Translations under genes and position numbers: made by a program
DNA from: Geosiphon pyriformis
Taxonomy: Eukaryota > Glomeromycota > Glomeromycetes > Archaeosporales > Geosiphonaceae
Assembly (NCBI GenBank): GCA_016748015.1
Contig: JAAOMT010000659.1
Coordinates: forward strand, 375,222 to 439,221
Direction of reading: 5' to 3'
Length of the DNA: 64,000 bases
In this document: one piece after another, positions 1 to 13,000 of the stretch
Numbering within the stretch: position 1 is the first letter of the stretch
Layout: every line of letters begins with the position of its first letter
The notes under the pieces: model-generated
The model's input: the letters and a program-made list of their open reading frames with translations, nothing else
Told to the model about the DNA's origin: nothing
Databases searched by the model: none

Positions 1-1
1 C

Positions 2-223
2 GATTCGGGCTATTTCACCTTAGTCATGTTGTGGCAAGAGGATGGAAATGACATGATCAAGGATCGGAGGATTAAGCTAAATAAAGTCACTGCGTCGCCT
101 GGTGGTGGACCTAATCCAGCCTTGAGTAATGCCAATAAGTCTCCCGCATCTAGGATTTCTGTAAAGATTGTCAGTTTATTTTCTGCTCTCTTTATTTTCC
201 ACTTTTTTGCTTCTTGGTTATAA
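2..223 (+). CDS. 3' end of an unidentified gene, possibly GPI-anchored or tail-anchored protein
   Basis: An open frame enters from the left edge and ends with TAA at 221-223, giving about 73 residues. The visible part begins DSGYFTLVMLWQ, passes through a Ser/Pro/Gly-rich hydrophilic stretch (ASPGGGPNPALSNANKSPAS) and finishes with a hydrophobic segment of roughly 20 residues ending HFFASWL. A small-residue linker followed by a C-terminal hydrophobic tail is the usual layout of a fungal GPI-anchor signal, so a secreted, membrane-anchored protein is possible (inference). Base composition is balanced like the gene islands and unlike the AT-rich DNA that follows. I do not recognise the family; the 5' part lies outside the window. 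An antisense frame over the same bases looks less protein-like. Confidence 0.45.
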   Translation, partial: DSGYFTLVMLWQEDGNDMIKDRRIKLNKVTASPGGGPNPALSNANKSPASRISVKIVSLFSALFIFHFFASWL

Positions 224-231
224 TTGCTCAC

Positions 232-582
232 TTTAAAAAAAAAATGGAGATATTTTGATATAATTCCTCAAGTTTAAAGTTAAAATATTCATATTATATT
301 GATTGCCTGTATTTTATGTATCTTCTATGTCTCATAAGTAGCCGGCGAGTATAATAACAGAGCAGCAAACCGCAACTCATAATCATTTCACTACTCCCCA
401 TTTATTCTTGAAATTTCAGCCATCGATTTTTTTGGAAATGATTACTAAACGAAAAAGTCCTCAGTCAACCAGCTGGCTGGAAAAGGGTTCAGAGAGAAAT
501 AAAAGTCAAAAGTGAACTCTGGATCGATATAACTAAAATGGTAGCACTCCTAAAGGAGATAAGGGCCCACCACAGAACTTCT
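232..582. other. Intergenic / UTR sequence between convergent genes
   Basis: It lies between the + strand gene end at 223 and the - strand stop at 583. Composition is moderate, unlike the AT-rich blocks. I see no ORF, RNA or repeat in it; it presumably holds the two 3' UTRs and terminators. Confidence 0.4.
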
Positions 583-1093
583 TTATTTTTTGGTACTGTT
601 CTTGATCTTTTTCAATTCTTTTTTGAGAGATGCAGCTTCTTCTAAAAAATAGCCGGGAAACATGAATTCCTAAATAACATTCAATGGATGAAAAAAATTT
701 CAGGTTGTCTTGATAAATACTCCTTTTCTGGGTAACCAGTTCAAGTTTGTTCTTGACAACAAGAAAAATGTTGCTGTTGTCTGTTACTTGACGGTATATT
801 TTCTAGCAAAAAAAGAGAATTCAAGGTATCAAACTAAGTGATTAACAATTTAGCAAAAAAAATCAATAGAAAACTCACTGCTTTCGGATGCAGTGTTTCA
901 AGTTCCCCATCAAGCACATCTAATTCATGAATCTATTTGAGGGGTGATAAAAAATATTTTCAGGTTTGAACTTTTAGTGCTTATAACTTTTGGGAAAAAA
1001 ATTCATGAATCGATGACGCAGTGAAAAGTTCAAAACCTCTTTCTCAAGTTGAGCTAGTGTTGATTTCTTGAATTGTGCTTCTAGGGACTCCAT
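583..1093 (-). CDS. Small prefoldin-like protein resembling ASDURF (PAQosome/R2TP-prefoldin subunit)
   Basis: Four exons on the minus strand (1093-1037, 932-879, 802-721, 641-583) encode about 83 residues. The joins are phase 0, 0 and 1, and the stop is TAA at 583-585. The protein starts MESLEAQFKKSTLAQLEKE, has a central motif KIYRQVTDNSNIF, and ends in a basic helix LKKELKKIKNSTKK. The spacing helix / xYRQxxxxSNIF / helix matches, from memory, ASDURF, the small beta-prefoldin-like protein encoded by the ASNSD1 upstream ORF in vertebrates, which joins the URI/R2TP prefoldin-like complex acting in assembly of RNA polymerases and PIKK kinases. Here it has its own introns, and no asparagine-synthase ORF follows. 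The first intron starts GTTTTG, a weak donor, so exon 1 is the least certain part. The family call is moderate. Confidence 0.6.
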
Positions 1094-2308
1094 CTTTGAA
1101 GGAAGTAACGAAATTTAGAAATGGACAAATTAGGATATTGGAGAGCTTTAAATATCAAAACAAATAAAAAGTGTTGATTTGAAATCAATTAAAAATACAA
1201 ATTTCATAATCTGTGAACAATAAAAATTCACATGATTTCGAGTAATAAAGCTGTTGCGAACATAAGTATTTTTAATTCAGGCTCAAGTATTTAAATAAAA
1301 ATGTTTATAATAAAAGTTAAAAAGCATATTCATCTTGTTATAATTAACATTCGGCTTAAATCTAAAATTGATTAAAAAATCTGTTAATATAATCAAAATT
1401 ATCAGCAAGTCTTAAAAATTAATGTTTAATAATTAAAATGCAATGTAAATAGTTTTGATTATATACTTGATTTGTGAAATTTTAAATGTATACAATTAAA
1501 TTGTTTAATTTTAATATAATATTTATTATTGTGTTTATTTGTGTTAAAATTCAGTAATCTAAATTTTTAAAAATAAATTTACACAAATCAAAAAATTTAA
1601 GTTTGTATTTATTAAACACAAATGAATAAAAATTTTGCAAATTTATAAATTATTTTATTTATTATATAAAATATATTATACTCTTTTATTTTATAATTAA
1701 AACTAAAATAAAAAGCAAAAAAAAAATAATCACTATTTTTTTTAGTTTTTAACAGTATAACTACTGAAAAAATTGTTTTAACTGTAAAAACAACTAAATA
1801 ATGCTTTATAAAAATGTTTTTTTTTAAATCATACAGACATAAAGTAATTTTTAATGCTAAAAAAATATTTTTTTTAGTTTTAAATAAAAGTTTTTTTATT
1901 CAAAAAATTTTTAAATTAACATATTAAAAATAGTCTTAATATTGTTATTATTGTTTAAATAATAATAAAAACCAAAGTATTTAAAAAATAATTATCTTTT
2001 TTCAAAAATCTAAAATAAACATTTTTGAAATATTAAAAAATAATATTTTTTTGGTGTTTTTTAAAGTGTTTTTTTTTACTTTAAAGTCTATTTTTTTAAT
2101 TTTTTTAATGCTTTCTTAATTATAATATTCAATTTAATTTTAATTATAAACAATAATCTTTTTTTATTTTAAATAATTATAATATATTTGCCAAATTTAA
2201 TTTTAAATTAACAATTAGCTATATTGTATTTATAAATTAAGCTGTTTAATTTTTTATTTTGTTGTATTGTCTTTAAAATTAATAATATAATTATTTAAAT
2301 TTATAATT

Positions 2309-2726
2309 AAACTTGTTTTATTTTTTAATTTAATTATTAACTTGCTTAAAATTTTTAATCAATTTAAAAATACATATAAAACTTATTTTTTAAATATTTA
2401 TAATATAAATAGTTAATCAATTATAATTGGTTTTAATAAATTGTATTAAATATAAAGTATATAAAAATAAAATAAATTTAAATATTTAAGTATATTTATA
2501 ATAAAATTAATACTTAAATAAAACAAAAACAATAATTTTTTATATTTGTTAATTAAGTAATATTTTTAAAAAAAAGTTAAAAGCTACTTATTTAAAAAAT
2601 TGTAATAATTAGTAATATTTTTAAAAAACATAATAATAATATATTAATAAAAAATATTGTTTTTGGTTTTTTTATGTTGTTAAAATAAGTTTATTGTTTA
2701 TTTTTTAGTTTTTTATAATCATGTAA
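2309..2726 (+). repeat. First copy of a 418-bp direct duplication abutting the gap
   Basis: The 418 bases immediately left of the N run are repeated, with no difference that I can see, immediately right of it (2747-3164). Both copies begin aaacttgttttatt and end ataatcatgtaa. Identity this high in otherwise decayed AT-rich DNA, at exactly the two gap edges, suggests two overlapping contig ends placed side by side rather than a biological repeat. Confidence 0.85.
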
Positions 2727-2746
2727 NNNNNNNNNNNNNNNNNNNN
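2727..2746. other. Assembly gap (20 N)
   Basis: Twenty consecutive N. The flanking 418-bp duplication suggests that the true gap size is negative, meaning the contigs overlap. Confidence 0.98.
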
Positions 2747-3164
2747 AAACTTGTTTTATTTTTTAATTTAATTATTAACTTGCTTAAAATTTTTAATCAA
2801 TTTAAAAATACATATAAAACTTATTTTTTAAATATTTATAATATAAATAGTTAATCAATTATAATTGGTTTTAATAAATTGTATTAAATATAAAGTATAT
2901 AAAAATAAAATAAATTTAAATATTTAAGTATATTTATAATAAAATTAATACTTAAATAAAACAAAAACAATAATTTTTTATATTTGTTAATTAAGTAATA
3001 TTTTTAAAAAAAAGTTAAAAGCTACTTATTTAAAAAATTGTAATAATTAGTAATATTTTTAAAAAACATAATAATAATATATTAATAAAAAATATTGTTT
3101 TTGGTTTTTTTATGTTGTTAAAATAAGTTTATTGTTTATTTTTTAGTTTTTTATAATCATGTAA
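2747..3164 (+). repeat. Second copy of the 418-bp direct duplication
   Basis: It has the same sequence as 2309-2726 and starts at the first base after the N run. After it the sequence continues uniquely (aagttaaaaaaaaaataact). Confidence 0.85.
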
Positions 3165-3839
3165 AAGTTAAAAAAAAAAATAACTTTGGTTTTTATTTTA
3201 TTAACTTAATTTTTGTAATTAAATAACATATTAATAAAAATTAACCAAATTATGTTAAATAATATAGCTAAATATTAATTTAAATTAAATTTGGCAAATA
3301 TATTATTGCTATTATTTTTGAAAATAAAATTATGTATTATAATTAATATTAATATAATAAGTTAATAAAAATACTAAAAAAACTAAAGTTATATTTTAAA
3401 AAATATTAAAAAATATTGTTTTTTATTGTTTTAGTTTTTATATATATTTAAATAGCAAATAAAATCAACAATAAAAAATAATAGCTTTATTATTAATTTA
3501 TAATTAAAAATTTTAAAACTTTTATAATAATAAAAATTACATTAAAACTGTTTTTAATATATTATTTTAAAATTATTATTTAAAGTCTAAAATAATGTTT
3601 TTTAACAATTAAAATTTATTTTATATTTGTATTATTTAAAAAAAAAATTTGTAAAAGTTAATATATATGTAATTTTAATAATTATATATTTTTAAATTTA
3701 TTATTATATATAATTTTGTATTATATATTAATAAATATATAACAATTTAATAAAATAAACAAGATAAAAAATTAAATATAACTTATATTTTTTTATTTTT
3801 TTATTAAAAATTATTTTGTTTTTTGTTTTTTTAATTTAT

Positions 3840-6045
3840 GATCATAATTAAAGCAAAAAGTAAAAAAGCTATATTTAATATTTTTTTTAGGATATTTAAT
3901 AAAGTTTTAACCAAAAAAGTTTTTTCTGTTATAGAAACAGTTAAGCAAAATATCTTAAAAGCTTTCTTTTTAAATAATAATAGTAAAAAACTGCTTTTTA
4001 CCAGTTAAAATTTTTTTAAAAAAACATATTTAAGTTAATTTCAGTATTGTTTCTACTTTTATTAAGAGCTTAAAAGTTTTTAATAGTAAATTAGTTAACA
4101 AATTAGTTTTTTAATCATTGCTGTTATACTTGATATTATTAGCACCACTTTTTTAAAAATAATTAAAAAAGCCAAAGATTTTAAAAAGTAGAAGCAATTA
4201 CTTGTTTTTGCTATTGTTATACCAAAATTTTTTATAGTTTCAAATAAAATCTTAGATGAAATTTTTATTATATTATTCAAAATAAACCAAGATTAATTAT
4301 TGACTATGTTGCCAAATATAATATCTTCTAGCAAATTTTTGTTGATTTTAAAAGCAAATAATAATTTCTTGTTAAATTACTTGTTTTTAAAAACTGGACT
4401 GACTAAATAAAAACTGATTTATTATTATTTTCTCTGGTTTTTAATACTACTGCTAATAGCACTTGAAAAATTATTACTAATTATTAAAAGTTTATTGAAT
4501 AAATGGTTTTTATTTTGGTATTTAATACAATTTTTAAAGTTAAATTGGTTTATATTAAGACTGTTTTCTAGTCTGTACATGGTTTTTTAAGTACAAAGTT
4601 AATATTAAAAGATAATATCAAGTTTTTTTGTATGAAGTTTGTTTCTTAAAAGTTTTTAAAAACTGCTTTTTTGGTTGAATTTACAAACTTTAGTTGTTTG
4701 ACTATTCTTAAAATTGTTAAGTTTTTGGTGGTTTTTGAGTTTGGTTTTTTTTCTGCTGTTATTGTATTGTGTAATATATTTTTAAGTATATTTGTTGTTA
4801 ATGTTGAGATAGTTTTTAATGTATTTAGTAAAGTTTTTTATGTTGTGCTAAAATCTGTTAGTATTTAGTAATATGTAGTTGTTTATTTTAAGACTTTAGA
4901 TATTGCTGTATTTGCTTTAAAACACTAATCAGTTTTGTTAGACAAAAATAGTATTAGAATCTTTCTTTTTATAAATAAAAATAAGACTATTCTGTCTTAT
5001 AATAAGTTTAAAACCAAGTTAATCAATTTTTTTTAGCTGTATTGCTTATAAAATTAGTAATATAATTTCTCAAGTTGATAATTAAACTTGTTTTATTTTT
5101 TGCTTACTTGATTTTGGTTATTATTTTTGGTTTATTCTAATTATATTTGGCTTACAGAATAATTTGAATGCTGCTATTATTAAAACAAATACTTTGAAAA
5201 AGTATTATATCTTGTAAAAAACTTCTGAATATTAATATTGCTTTAATTATTAAAACTTGAATTATTTAGTCATTAATTATAAAGTGTTTTTATTTCTTTT
5301 TTCCAAAACTTTTAGAGCTTTTATGTCTTGTTTTATTGGTATCAAGTCTTATGTTAAGGCTGTTACTTCTGTATTTCTTTTAGTTTCTAGTTTTTTAATT
5401 AGTTTTACTCTTTTTGCTAATATAATAATTGATGTTTTTGTGATTTTTTTTCAGTTGGCTTCTTTGAAATCTAATTTGGTTAAGCTTTTTGCTTTGATTG
5501 AGTTTATTATTAAGCCAGTTAAATCTTTGATTATTGTGTTTAAACAATTTATTAATAGTAATTTGGTTTTAAGTAGTGTATTTGGTCTTAAAATTAATAA
5601 AATTTTAATACATATAAATATTTTTAATAAAACAGTTAATAAGTTAGAATAAGAGATAATTGCTTTAAAAACCAAGTATAATTATAAAAACATTGATATT
5701 TTTGGCTCTTATATAAGTTTGTTTGTACTTAATAATGATATATTTTTTAATTTGATATTATTATAAGAACATAAACTTATTAATATTAAAACTAATGCTT
5801 TAAAAATAGCCAAGTGGTTAATTAAATTAGTTAGTAATAATGTTATATTGTTTAAAATTATTTAAAAAATGTTTTTTTAAGTAAGTTTTCTTTTAAAATA
5901 TCAATATAGTATAGTTTGAACTAACTTAAATATTTGATTATATATAGAAAACATGTAAATCTTATTTAGCATTGAAATACTTAGTTTATTTTTAATTTCT
6001 AAATAGTAATTGGATCATATTTATTAAATATCTAATAAAAAAAAC
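3840..6045 (+). mobile_element. LINE-derived non-autonomous element, copy A (ORF1 plus LINE 3' tail, no ORF2)
   Basis: About 2.2 kb of decayed sequence whose order can be followed in other copies (39.6-42.8 kb; shorter at 8.15-9.25 kb). An ORF1-like region (best seen 4671-5880) is followed directly by a tail at about 5925-6045. That tail aligns base by base with the 3' end of the younger LINE at 31637-32888: acatgta..., atttag, agtaattgg, ttattaaata, then an A-run. No endonuclease, reverse transcriptase or RNase H sequence lies between. Ends are approximate. It is densely interrupted by stops and not functional. Confidence 0.6.
4671..5880 (+). pseudogene. Decayed LINE ORF1 (gag-like) with eroded zinc knuckle
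   Basis: Fragments in order: 4671-4868 (ending FNVFSKVFYVVLKSVSI); a continuation, QYVVVYFKTLDIAVF, that parallels KIQLIGMWQKAVVKFAELK of the better-preserved ORF1 at about 43.9 kb; a zinc-knuckle region at about 5205-5285 in which Cys and His positions read Tyr; and 5257-5652, ending GLKINKILIHINIFNKTVNKLE, a predicted coiled-coil tail. Stops are mostly TAG/TAA where Gln or Trp is expected. ORF1 proteins of this type bind element RNA. The alignment is by eye and partly against remembered Glomeromycotina proteins, so family is fairly sure and details are not. Confidence 0.55.
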
Positions 6046-7171
6046 ATATAATTCAATTATTATTTAATACAATAAATTAAATTAAATATAATTTATGTAT
6101 TTTTTATATATAATTAAATATAAATTTAATTTAAACTTAATTATATTAAATTAACAAAAAAAAATTTATTTAAAAAAATATTTTATATATAATTATAATT
6201 AATAACCTATTATTAATACTATTATTATTTATTTATTTAGTAATTTTATTTATATATGATTTAATATTAGCTAGTTAATATTCTTAAAAAGCCAATAATT
6301 AAATATAAGTATTTTTATTTAAAGTATTATTTAAATTATATTAAAATTATTTATATGACTAGTCTTAATATTAATTTTATTTTTATTTTTAATCAATTTT
6401 TATTAATTCTATTTAAAGATTTATTATAAATATTTATATTATTTTAAACTATAATAATTATATTTTTTAATTTTTTGTTTAAAACAAAAAAAGTGTTCAA
6501 TTAAATAGTAATTAAAATAACCAATAAACTATTTAGTTTAACAATAAACTTAATTAAAATAGTTAAATTTAAGATCTAAAATTTTAAAGAATTCAATTTA
6601 GATTTAATTACAAAATTAATAGCAAAAACAACCAAAAACATAACAATAAAAAAAACCAAAAAAACCAAAATTTTGGTTTGAAATTTTATACCAACAAAAA
6701 ATAAAACAAAAAACTCAAAATTATTAATAGACTTAAAAAAAATTTAAAAGAAAGAAATAATAATATTTTATAATTTAAAATTTTATAATTTAAATCTTAA
6801 TATTAGTAATAATAACAATATTCAAAAGTTTTTTATTAAATATAATATTTATATAAAATATTAGTTTTTAAAATAATTAAATTTAAAATTTTCAAAAAAT
6901 CAAAAATTATAATATTAAAGCATTAATAATAATAAAAATCTAAAATATAAAGAATAAAACATATATAATTATTAATTTAATTATAGTATAATCAAAAAAA
7001 ATAAATTAATTTGGTTTTAAAAATATTTTTTAAAATAATAATTTTTTTTGGTTAAACAAAAAAAATTTTAATATTGTTTTTTTTATCAATATAAATCAGT
7101 TAACAAAAGCAACAATAACAAAAAAAAGTTTTTAAAATTAATAACAATATATTATTAAAAGTTAATAGACT
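6046..7171. other. AT-rich block, nothing recognised
   Basis: Nearly all A/T with short runs such as aaaaccaaaaaaaccaaaa. No credible ORF. Probably an older transposon relic. Confidence 0.5.
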
Positions 7172-8143
<972 letters not shown>

Positions 8144-8149
8144 AAATAA

Positions 8150-9250
8150 AAAAATACTTTAAAAGCTATTTTTAATAGTTTTTTACTATTAATACTTAAA
8201 CAAAATATTTTTTTTTAAATATTAATATTATAAAATTGTCTTTAATAGTTTTTAATAGTTTTTTATTAGTTAAAATTTTTTTAAAAAACATATTTAAATT
8301 AATTTCAATATTGTTTTTATTTTTTTTAAGAACTTTAAAGTATTTAATAATAAGTTATTTAACAAATTAGTCTTTTTAATTTTTATTACTATTATTATTA
8401 CTACTATTTTGCAAATAACTAAAAAGATCAAAAAACAACAGCAGTTATTTGTGTTTACTATTATTATGCTAAATCTTTTTGCAGTTTTAGATAAAATTTT
8501 GGATAAAATTTTTATAATATTAATTAGCTTTTTTTTAATATAAATAAAAACAATATTAACATATTTTTTAAAATAATTATTAACTATTGTCAAAAATAAT
8601 GTTTTTTAATAGATTGTTATTAGTTTTAAAAACAAAACAAAACAAAACAAAATACATTTTTAAATATGTTTTTAATTAATTAACTTATTAAATTATCTAA
8701 TCTTAAAAATTAAACTAATTAAATATAAATTAAATCAATATCTTTTTTTTTGTTTTTTGGTACTATTTTTAATAATACTTAAAAAACAATTTTTTTTTAT
8801 TATTAAAAATTTTTTAAATAAATAGTTTTTATTTTTATGTTTGGTTTTATTTTTAAGATTAAATTGGTTTTGGTTAATTTTTTGTTTTATTTGCTGTTTG
8901 AATTTATTAAACTTAAGTTAGTTTTAAAAGACAATATTAAGTTGTTTTGTATAGATTTACTTTTGAAGTTTTTTTACTATTATTAAAATTGTTATTAATA
9001 ATTATGTGTTTTTAAATACACTTAAAATATCAAAGTTTTTTGTAATAATCTTTGCTTTATTTATAATTTTTAAGTTAAATTTCTTTTCAGTTTTTTTTAA
9101 TTTAATTTAGTAATATTTTAATATAAATTTAAATAATTAATTATGTGTAAAAAGTAAATAATTTATGTTTATTATAAAACATATATATTTTGTATTATAA
9201 ATTATAAAAAAATTTCACTTTATTAAAACATTAATATAAAAAAATTTAAT
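8150..9250 (+). mobile_element. LINE ORF1-derived element, copy D, internally deleted
   Basis: Aligns with 40780-41600 in copy C, then jumps at about 9050-9110 to the shared tail (tatgtgtaaaaa..., attaaaacattaataaaaaaa at about 9140-9250). That tail is the same LINE-type 3' end found at 42690-42800. The middle and C-terminal part of ORF1 is missing. It is arranged head to head with copy E. No open frame remains. Confidence 0.55.
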
Positions 9251-10040
9251 TATTTAACTTAACTTTGTATATTTAAAAAAATGTTTAAACTTTTTTTAAA
9301 ACAATTATTTTAAAGCCAAAATTAATATTAGTCAAGATTTTATTTTTTAAAAGATTTAATTTTATTTTATATTTTTATTAATAATTAAAATTAAAACAAA
9401 AATTAACAAAAAAAAAAATCATAAAATTTAAAATCACAAAAAATAAATAAATATTTAATTAAATTATTAATTTAGTTAATTAACAATTTCAAGTTTGTTT
9501 ATTTTTAAATTTAAATAATTAAAAACCAAAAAAATAAATAAATTAAAAAAATAAATTTATTTTTAATTAAATTTTTATTTATAATTTAAGCTTAAAATTT
9601 ATTATTAATTATTACAAAACAATTAATAAGATCTAATTTTTTAATATAAATATTATTATAAGTAAATATATAAAATTATAATTTATAAGTTAATACTGTA
9701 ATTTAATAATATAATTTAAAAACTTTAATATATTTAAAGATTTTTAAAGTTGAGTTTTTTGTATAAAAAACAGATATTTAATTATTATTGACTTTAATTA
9801 ATAATAATTTAATTAATTTAATTTTATTAAACTTAAAAAACACAATAATTACAGCTTTTTTTAAAATATTAACCAAAATTTTCTTAATAACTTAAATAAA
9901 TATTTGTATATTTAAAATTAATATTTAAAACTAATTACTAATAAACATTTTTTTTTATAATTTATAATTTTTCTTAAAAAACTTTTTAATTAAAAAATAC
10001 AATTTTTATTAAATAAAAACAAAAAACAGGTTTATAAATA

Positions 10041-10073
<33 letters not shown>

Positions 10074-10450
10074 ATATATTAAAGTTTAAATTTTTTAAAA
10101 GATTATTATATTTTTAATAAAATTTATTTTAAATATTTAATTATAAAAGTATTATAATAAACTTTATTTATTAATTTAATTATTAACTTTTATGATATAT
10201 TTAAAAATTTAATAAAAACAGATTTAATATTTAATTAAAGTTCTTTATTATTATATATAATTGTTTTCATTGAAAAAAATCATTTTTTCATATATTATTT
10301 TAAAACAAAGTTGCTGAATTTAATATTATTATGTAACATTAAAAAGAATTTTGAAATTAAATTTTTTTATTTTTTTGTATTAAGTTTCAGATTACACTAA
10401 CTAGGTAATTTGTTTCAATAAAACTTTATTTATTTATTTATTTTTACATC
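9251..10450. other. AT-rich block with a short (ATT)n run
   Basis: No gene seen. An (ATT)n tract lies at about 10042-10072. The composition shifts toward gene-island values after about 10300-10440. Confidence 0.5.
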
Positions 10451-12136
10451 ATTATTATGAAATGCCTGCACAGCCAGATTCACGTGGCAAAGCTCAAGGG
10501 GATAACCTTAATATCGATTATGCACCTTGGGATTTCAACATTTTTCCGTAAGAAGGTTCTTAAAACCCAAAAAAAAAAAAAAAACCATCTAATTATAAGT
10601 GAAAGATTAGCTGAAATAGAGCTTGAATAAATTTTTGATTTAGGAGATATAAAAATAAGTTGCAGTTTCCAATTTGAATTTTTGTAAAACGAAATCCTAA
10701 ATTTAAATATTTTCACAACATCTTTCAACTTCGGACATAAATCACAATTCGTAAAAATGCTCAACGATTATTAGAGCCGAAAATGTGTTGCAGAATTTAT
10801 TTATTTATGGATTACTTTGCTTTAAAATGGATTGTCACAAAACATGCAAACAGTTACGCCTTTCTGAATTAAATTTTTGAAGATTGAAAATTATAACTCA
10901 GATTTATTTCGAATCTAGTTGAATTTGGGAAACAGGGATAATCCTATTTTCATTACGCTATGAAAGGAAAAACGTGATGCGATTATGCGTAGAAAATTTT
11001 TTTTCCCTTAGGATCTTCAACACACAAAATCTGGTTATAAAATGTGGTGCTTTGACGAGAAAATCAGATATCAGAATCAAAGGATTAAATAACTTTTTTC
11101 CTTGAAGATTGGGTGAAAAAAGTCAAACAAAAAACCAATGATTTTTAGGGAACACAAAATGCAAACACCTTTTAAGTAATAAAAGTATTTTTTATCATTA
11201 TAAATGAGATCGTCTGAACGCGTTGAGGTTCCGAAAAAATTTGTTTCGAGATTTAATTACTGATTTTTATTTTCCCTGGTACTCAAATTGGGCCGAGACT
11301 TATTTTTGAATACCCAATGTGTAACTTTCCCTATCCTAAAAAGTTTAATAACTAAAGAAAATGTCATTCTCAGGATTTTTACATAACCCAGTGTTACTAT
11401 TACCATCATATTTTCATCATTGATTCGTACATGATATAATTTTATATGTGTTAAATATATTTTTTTTGTATTCACGTTTCATCCTTACACGTACAGCATA
11501 AAATAAATGTCAAATTAGAAATCTTCAAAGATTATAGATCTACAGTTTGTAATTTTTTTTTGACAATGAAATACTTCAATAATGAAAACAACAAGCCTAT
11601 AAAATTTTTTTTTTTTGCATTATAAACATCAAATAATTAAAAGAAATTTAATTTGAAGGTGAACTTCTAAAAGTCGCGTTCAATTTTTGTGATATTCATG
11701 AATTTTTCCCAGGTAAAGGCATGATCTCTTATCAATTCTAATTCTGGTAATATTACAATTCCTGGAGTTTGAACTCGTTTCACGGATTCATGGGAATCTG
11801 AGTTTTTCAAAAAAAAAAAAAAAAAAAAGGATTTATCAACTTTTTTTGAAGATAGATTATTAATTCTCGATCGTTAAATAATTAATTTCTTTTTAATCTA
11901 CTCAACTAAGCCTCCCATTTTTTACTCTCTCAATTTCCCAAATAATGTAAAACTATCCTTTCCTTTTTAGGTTCAAAAAATTATTTATTATGAATTTTAA
12001 ACAATCGATACAATTTTCTTTCATCAGTTTAAAAAAATCTTTTCAACCTCAAAAAACCTTTGACGAGTTATTTATTTAGATTTCCAAAAAGGATTCCAAA
12101 AATTAAAAATGAATTAATTGATAATTTTCCAATCTT

Positions 12137-12169
<33 letters not shown>

Positions 12170-13000
12170 CTTTTCCAAGGAGAATTTTTGACAAGGAGTT
12201 TGTCATTGTGTAGGATTTAACCATTTTTGGGATTTATTATAGAATGAAACAGTTTGATCCAACCGTTTCAAATCACTCTTCAAACCTGATTTTAAATAAA
12301 ATCATTAGAAGATCGATTTAAAAATCACACCTTTTTACTAGGCAATTTAAAAGAGTTTAATTAATTGTCTTCCTACCTGAATTTATATTACCTTTGTAAC
12401 ATGTAATATCAGCGCCAAATGTCCTAGTCAATTCTTTTATAAAAACGCATGGTTCGAACATAGGGATAGCTTTGTTCCCCCAAGAGATTTTATATCAATA
12501 TTCTAAAGTAAAACGGTTAGTCTAATCGATTTACTGCAGGCTTTTTGTGGAATGTTACAAACAACCTCTGAATTGTAGAATAATAGAGTATTACAACTGT
12601 ACCGCTAACCTCATAAGAAAACCCTTCAAATTGACTTTACTGTTTCTGGTGGTTGGTTTCCTTTTAATTTATTTTGTGTTATTTTTTTTTTTCCTCACCT
12701 CAACCATTATTCTCTCTTTTATCGAAAGAATTATAAAATAAAAACCCCCCTCGATTACTTGAGTTTCGTTTTTGACGAAATATTTCAACTTTTATATTTT
12801 CTTCCTTTTAAAAAAAAAGGGTGCAGTTCGACTTGGGGCTCAATAACTAATATTAAAAACCTCAAAACTTTAAAGGAGCACCTTGTAAATAAACTTTCAA
12901 CAAAAAATAAATAATACTATTTTCATATTTCCATTCGCGGAAAAAGACCTTACTAAAGGAACGACAAAAAAACTTTCATTGAATTGTGTACCTTTTGAAT
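10451..13000. other. Left flank of the gene island: intergenic, one possible exon
   Basis: Moderate composition but no supported gene. At 10462-10547 an ATG opens a frame MPAQPDSRGKAQG...DFNIFP that ends exactly at a canonical donor (cc|gtaaga), so it could be a first exon; no matching second exon was found. There is a (TA)n tract at 12136-12163 and a poly-A run at about 11811-11828. The last few hundred bases presumably hold the promoter and 5' UTR of the gene starting at 13001. Confidence 0.4.

Larger units (their letters stand above)
1250..3839. other. Very AT-rich block with no recognisable gene, containing an assembly gap
   Basis: From about 1250 the sequence becomes almost entirely A and T with no ORF of note on either strand. 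It is probably decayed transposon sequence like its right-hand neighbour, but I could not align it to any element in the window. It includes 20 N at 2727-2746. Confidence 0.6.

Noticed and set aside
4095-4280. Minus-strand ORF rich in Ile/Lys
   Set aside because: It is antisense to the ORF1-derived repeat; equivalent antisense frames appear at 8294-8593 and 40791-41069 only because the underlying repeat is shared.
10480-10764. 94-aa minus-strand ORF
   Set aside because: It runs through a poly-A tract, overlaps the candidate + exon and shows no recognisable motif.
12440-12480. Possible tRNA T-arm (ggttcgaaca)
   Set aside because: No matching acceptor or anticodon arms could be folded around it.
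12547-12741. 64-aa hydrophobic ORF
   Set aside because: It needs a non-ATG start, has no family signature and lies in a pyrimidine-rich region; no support as a gene.
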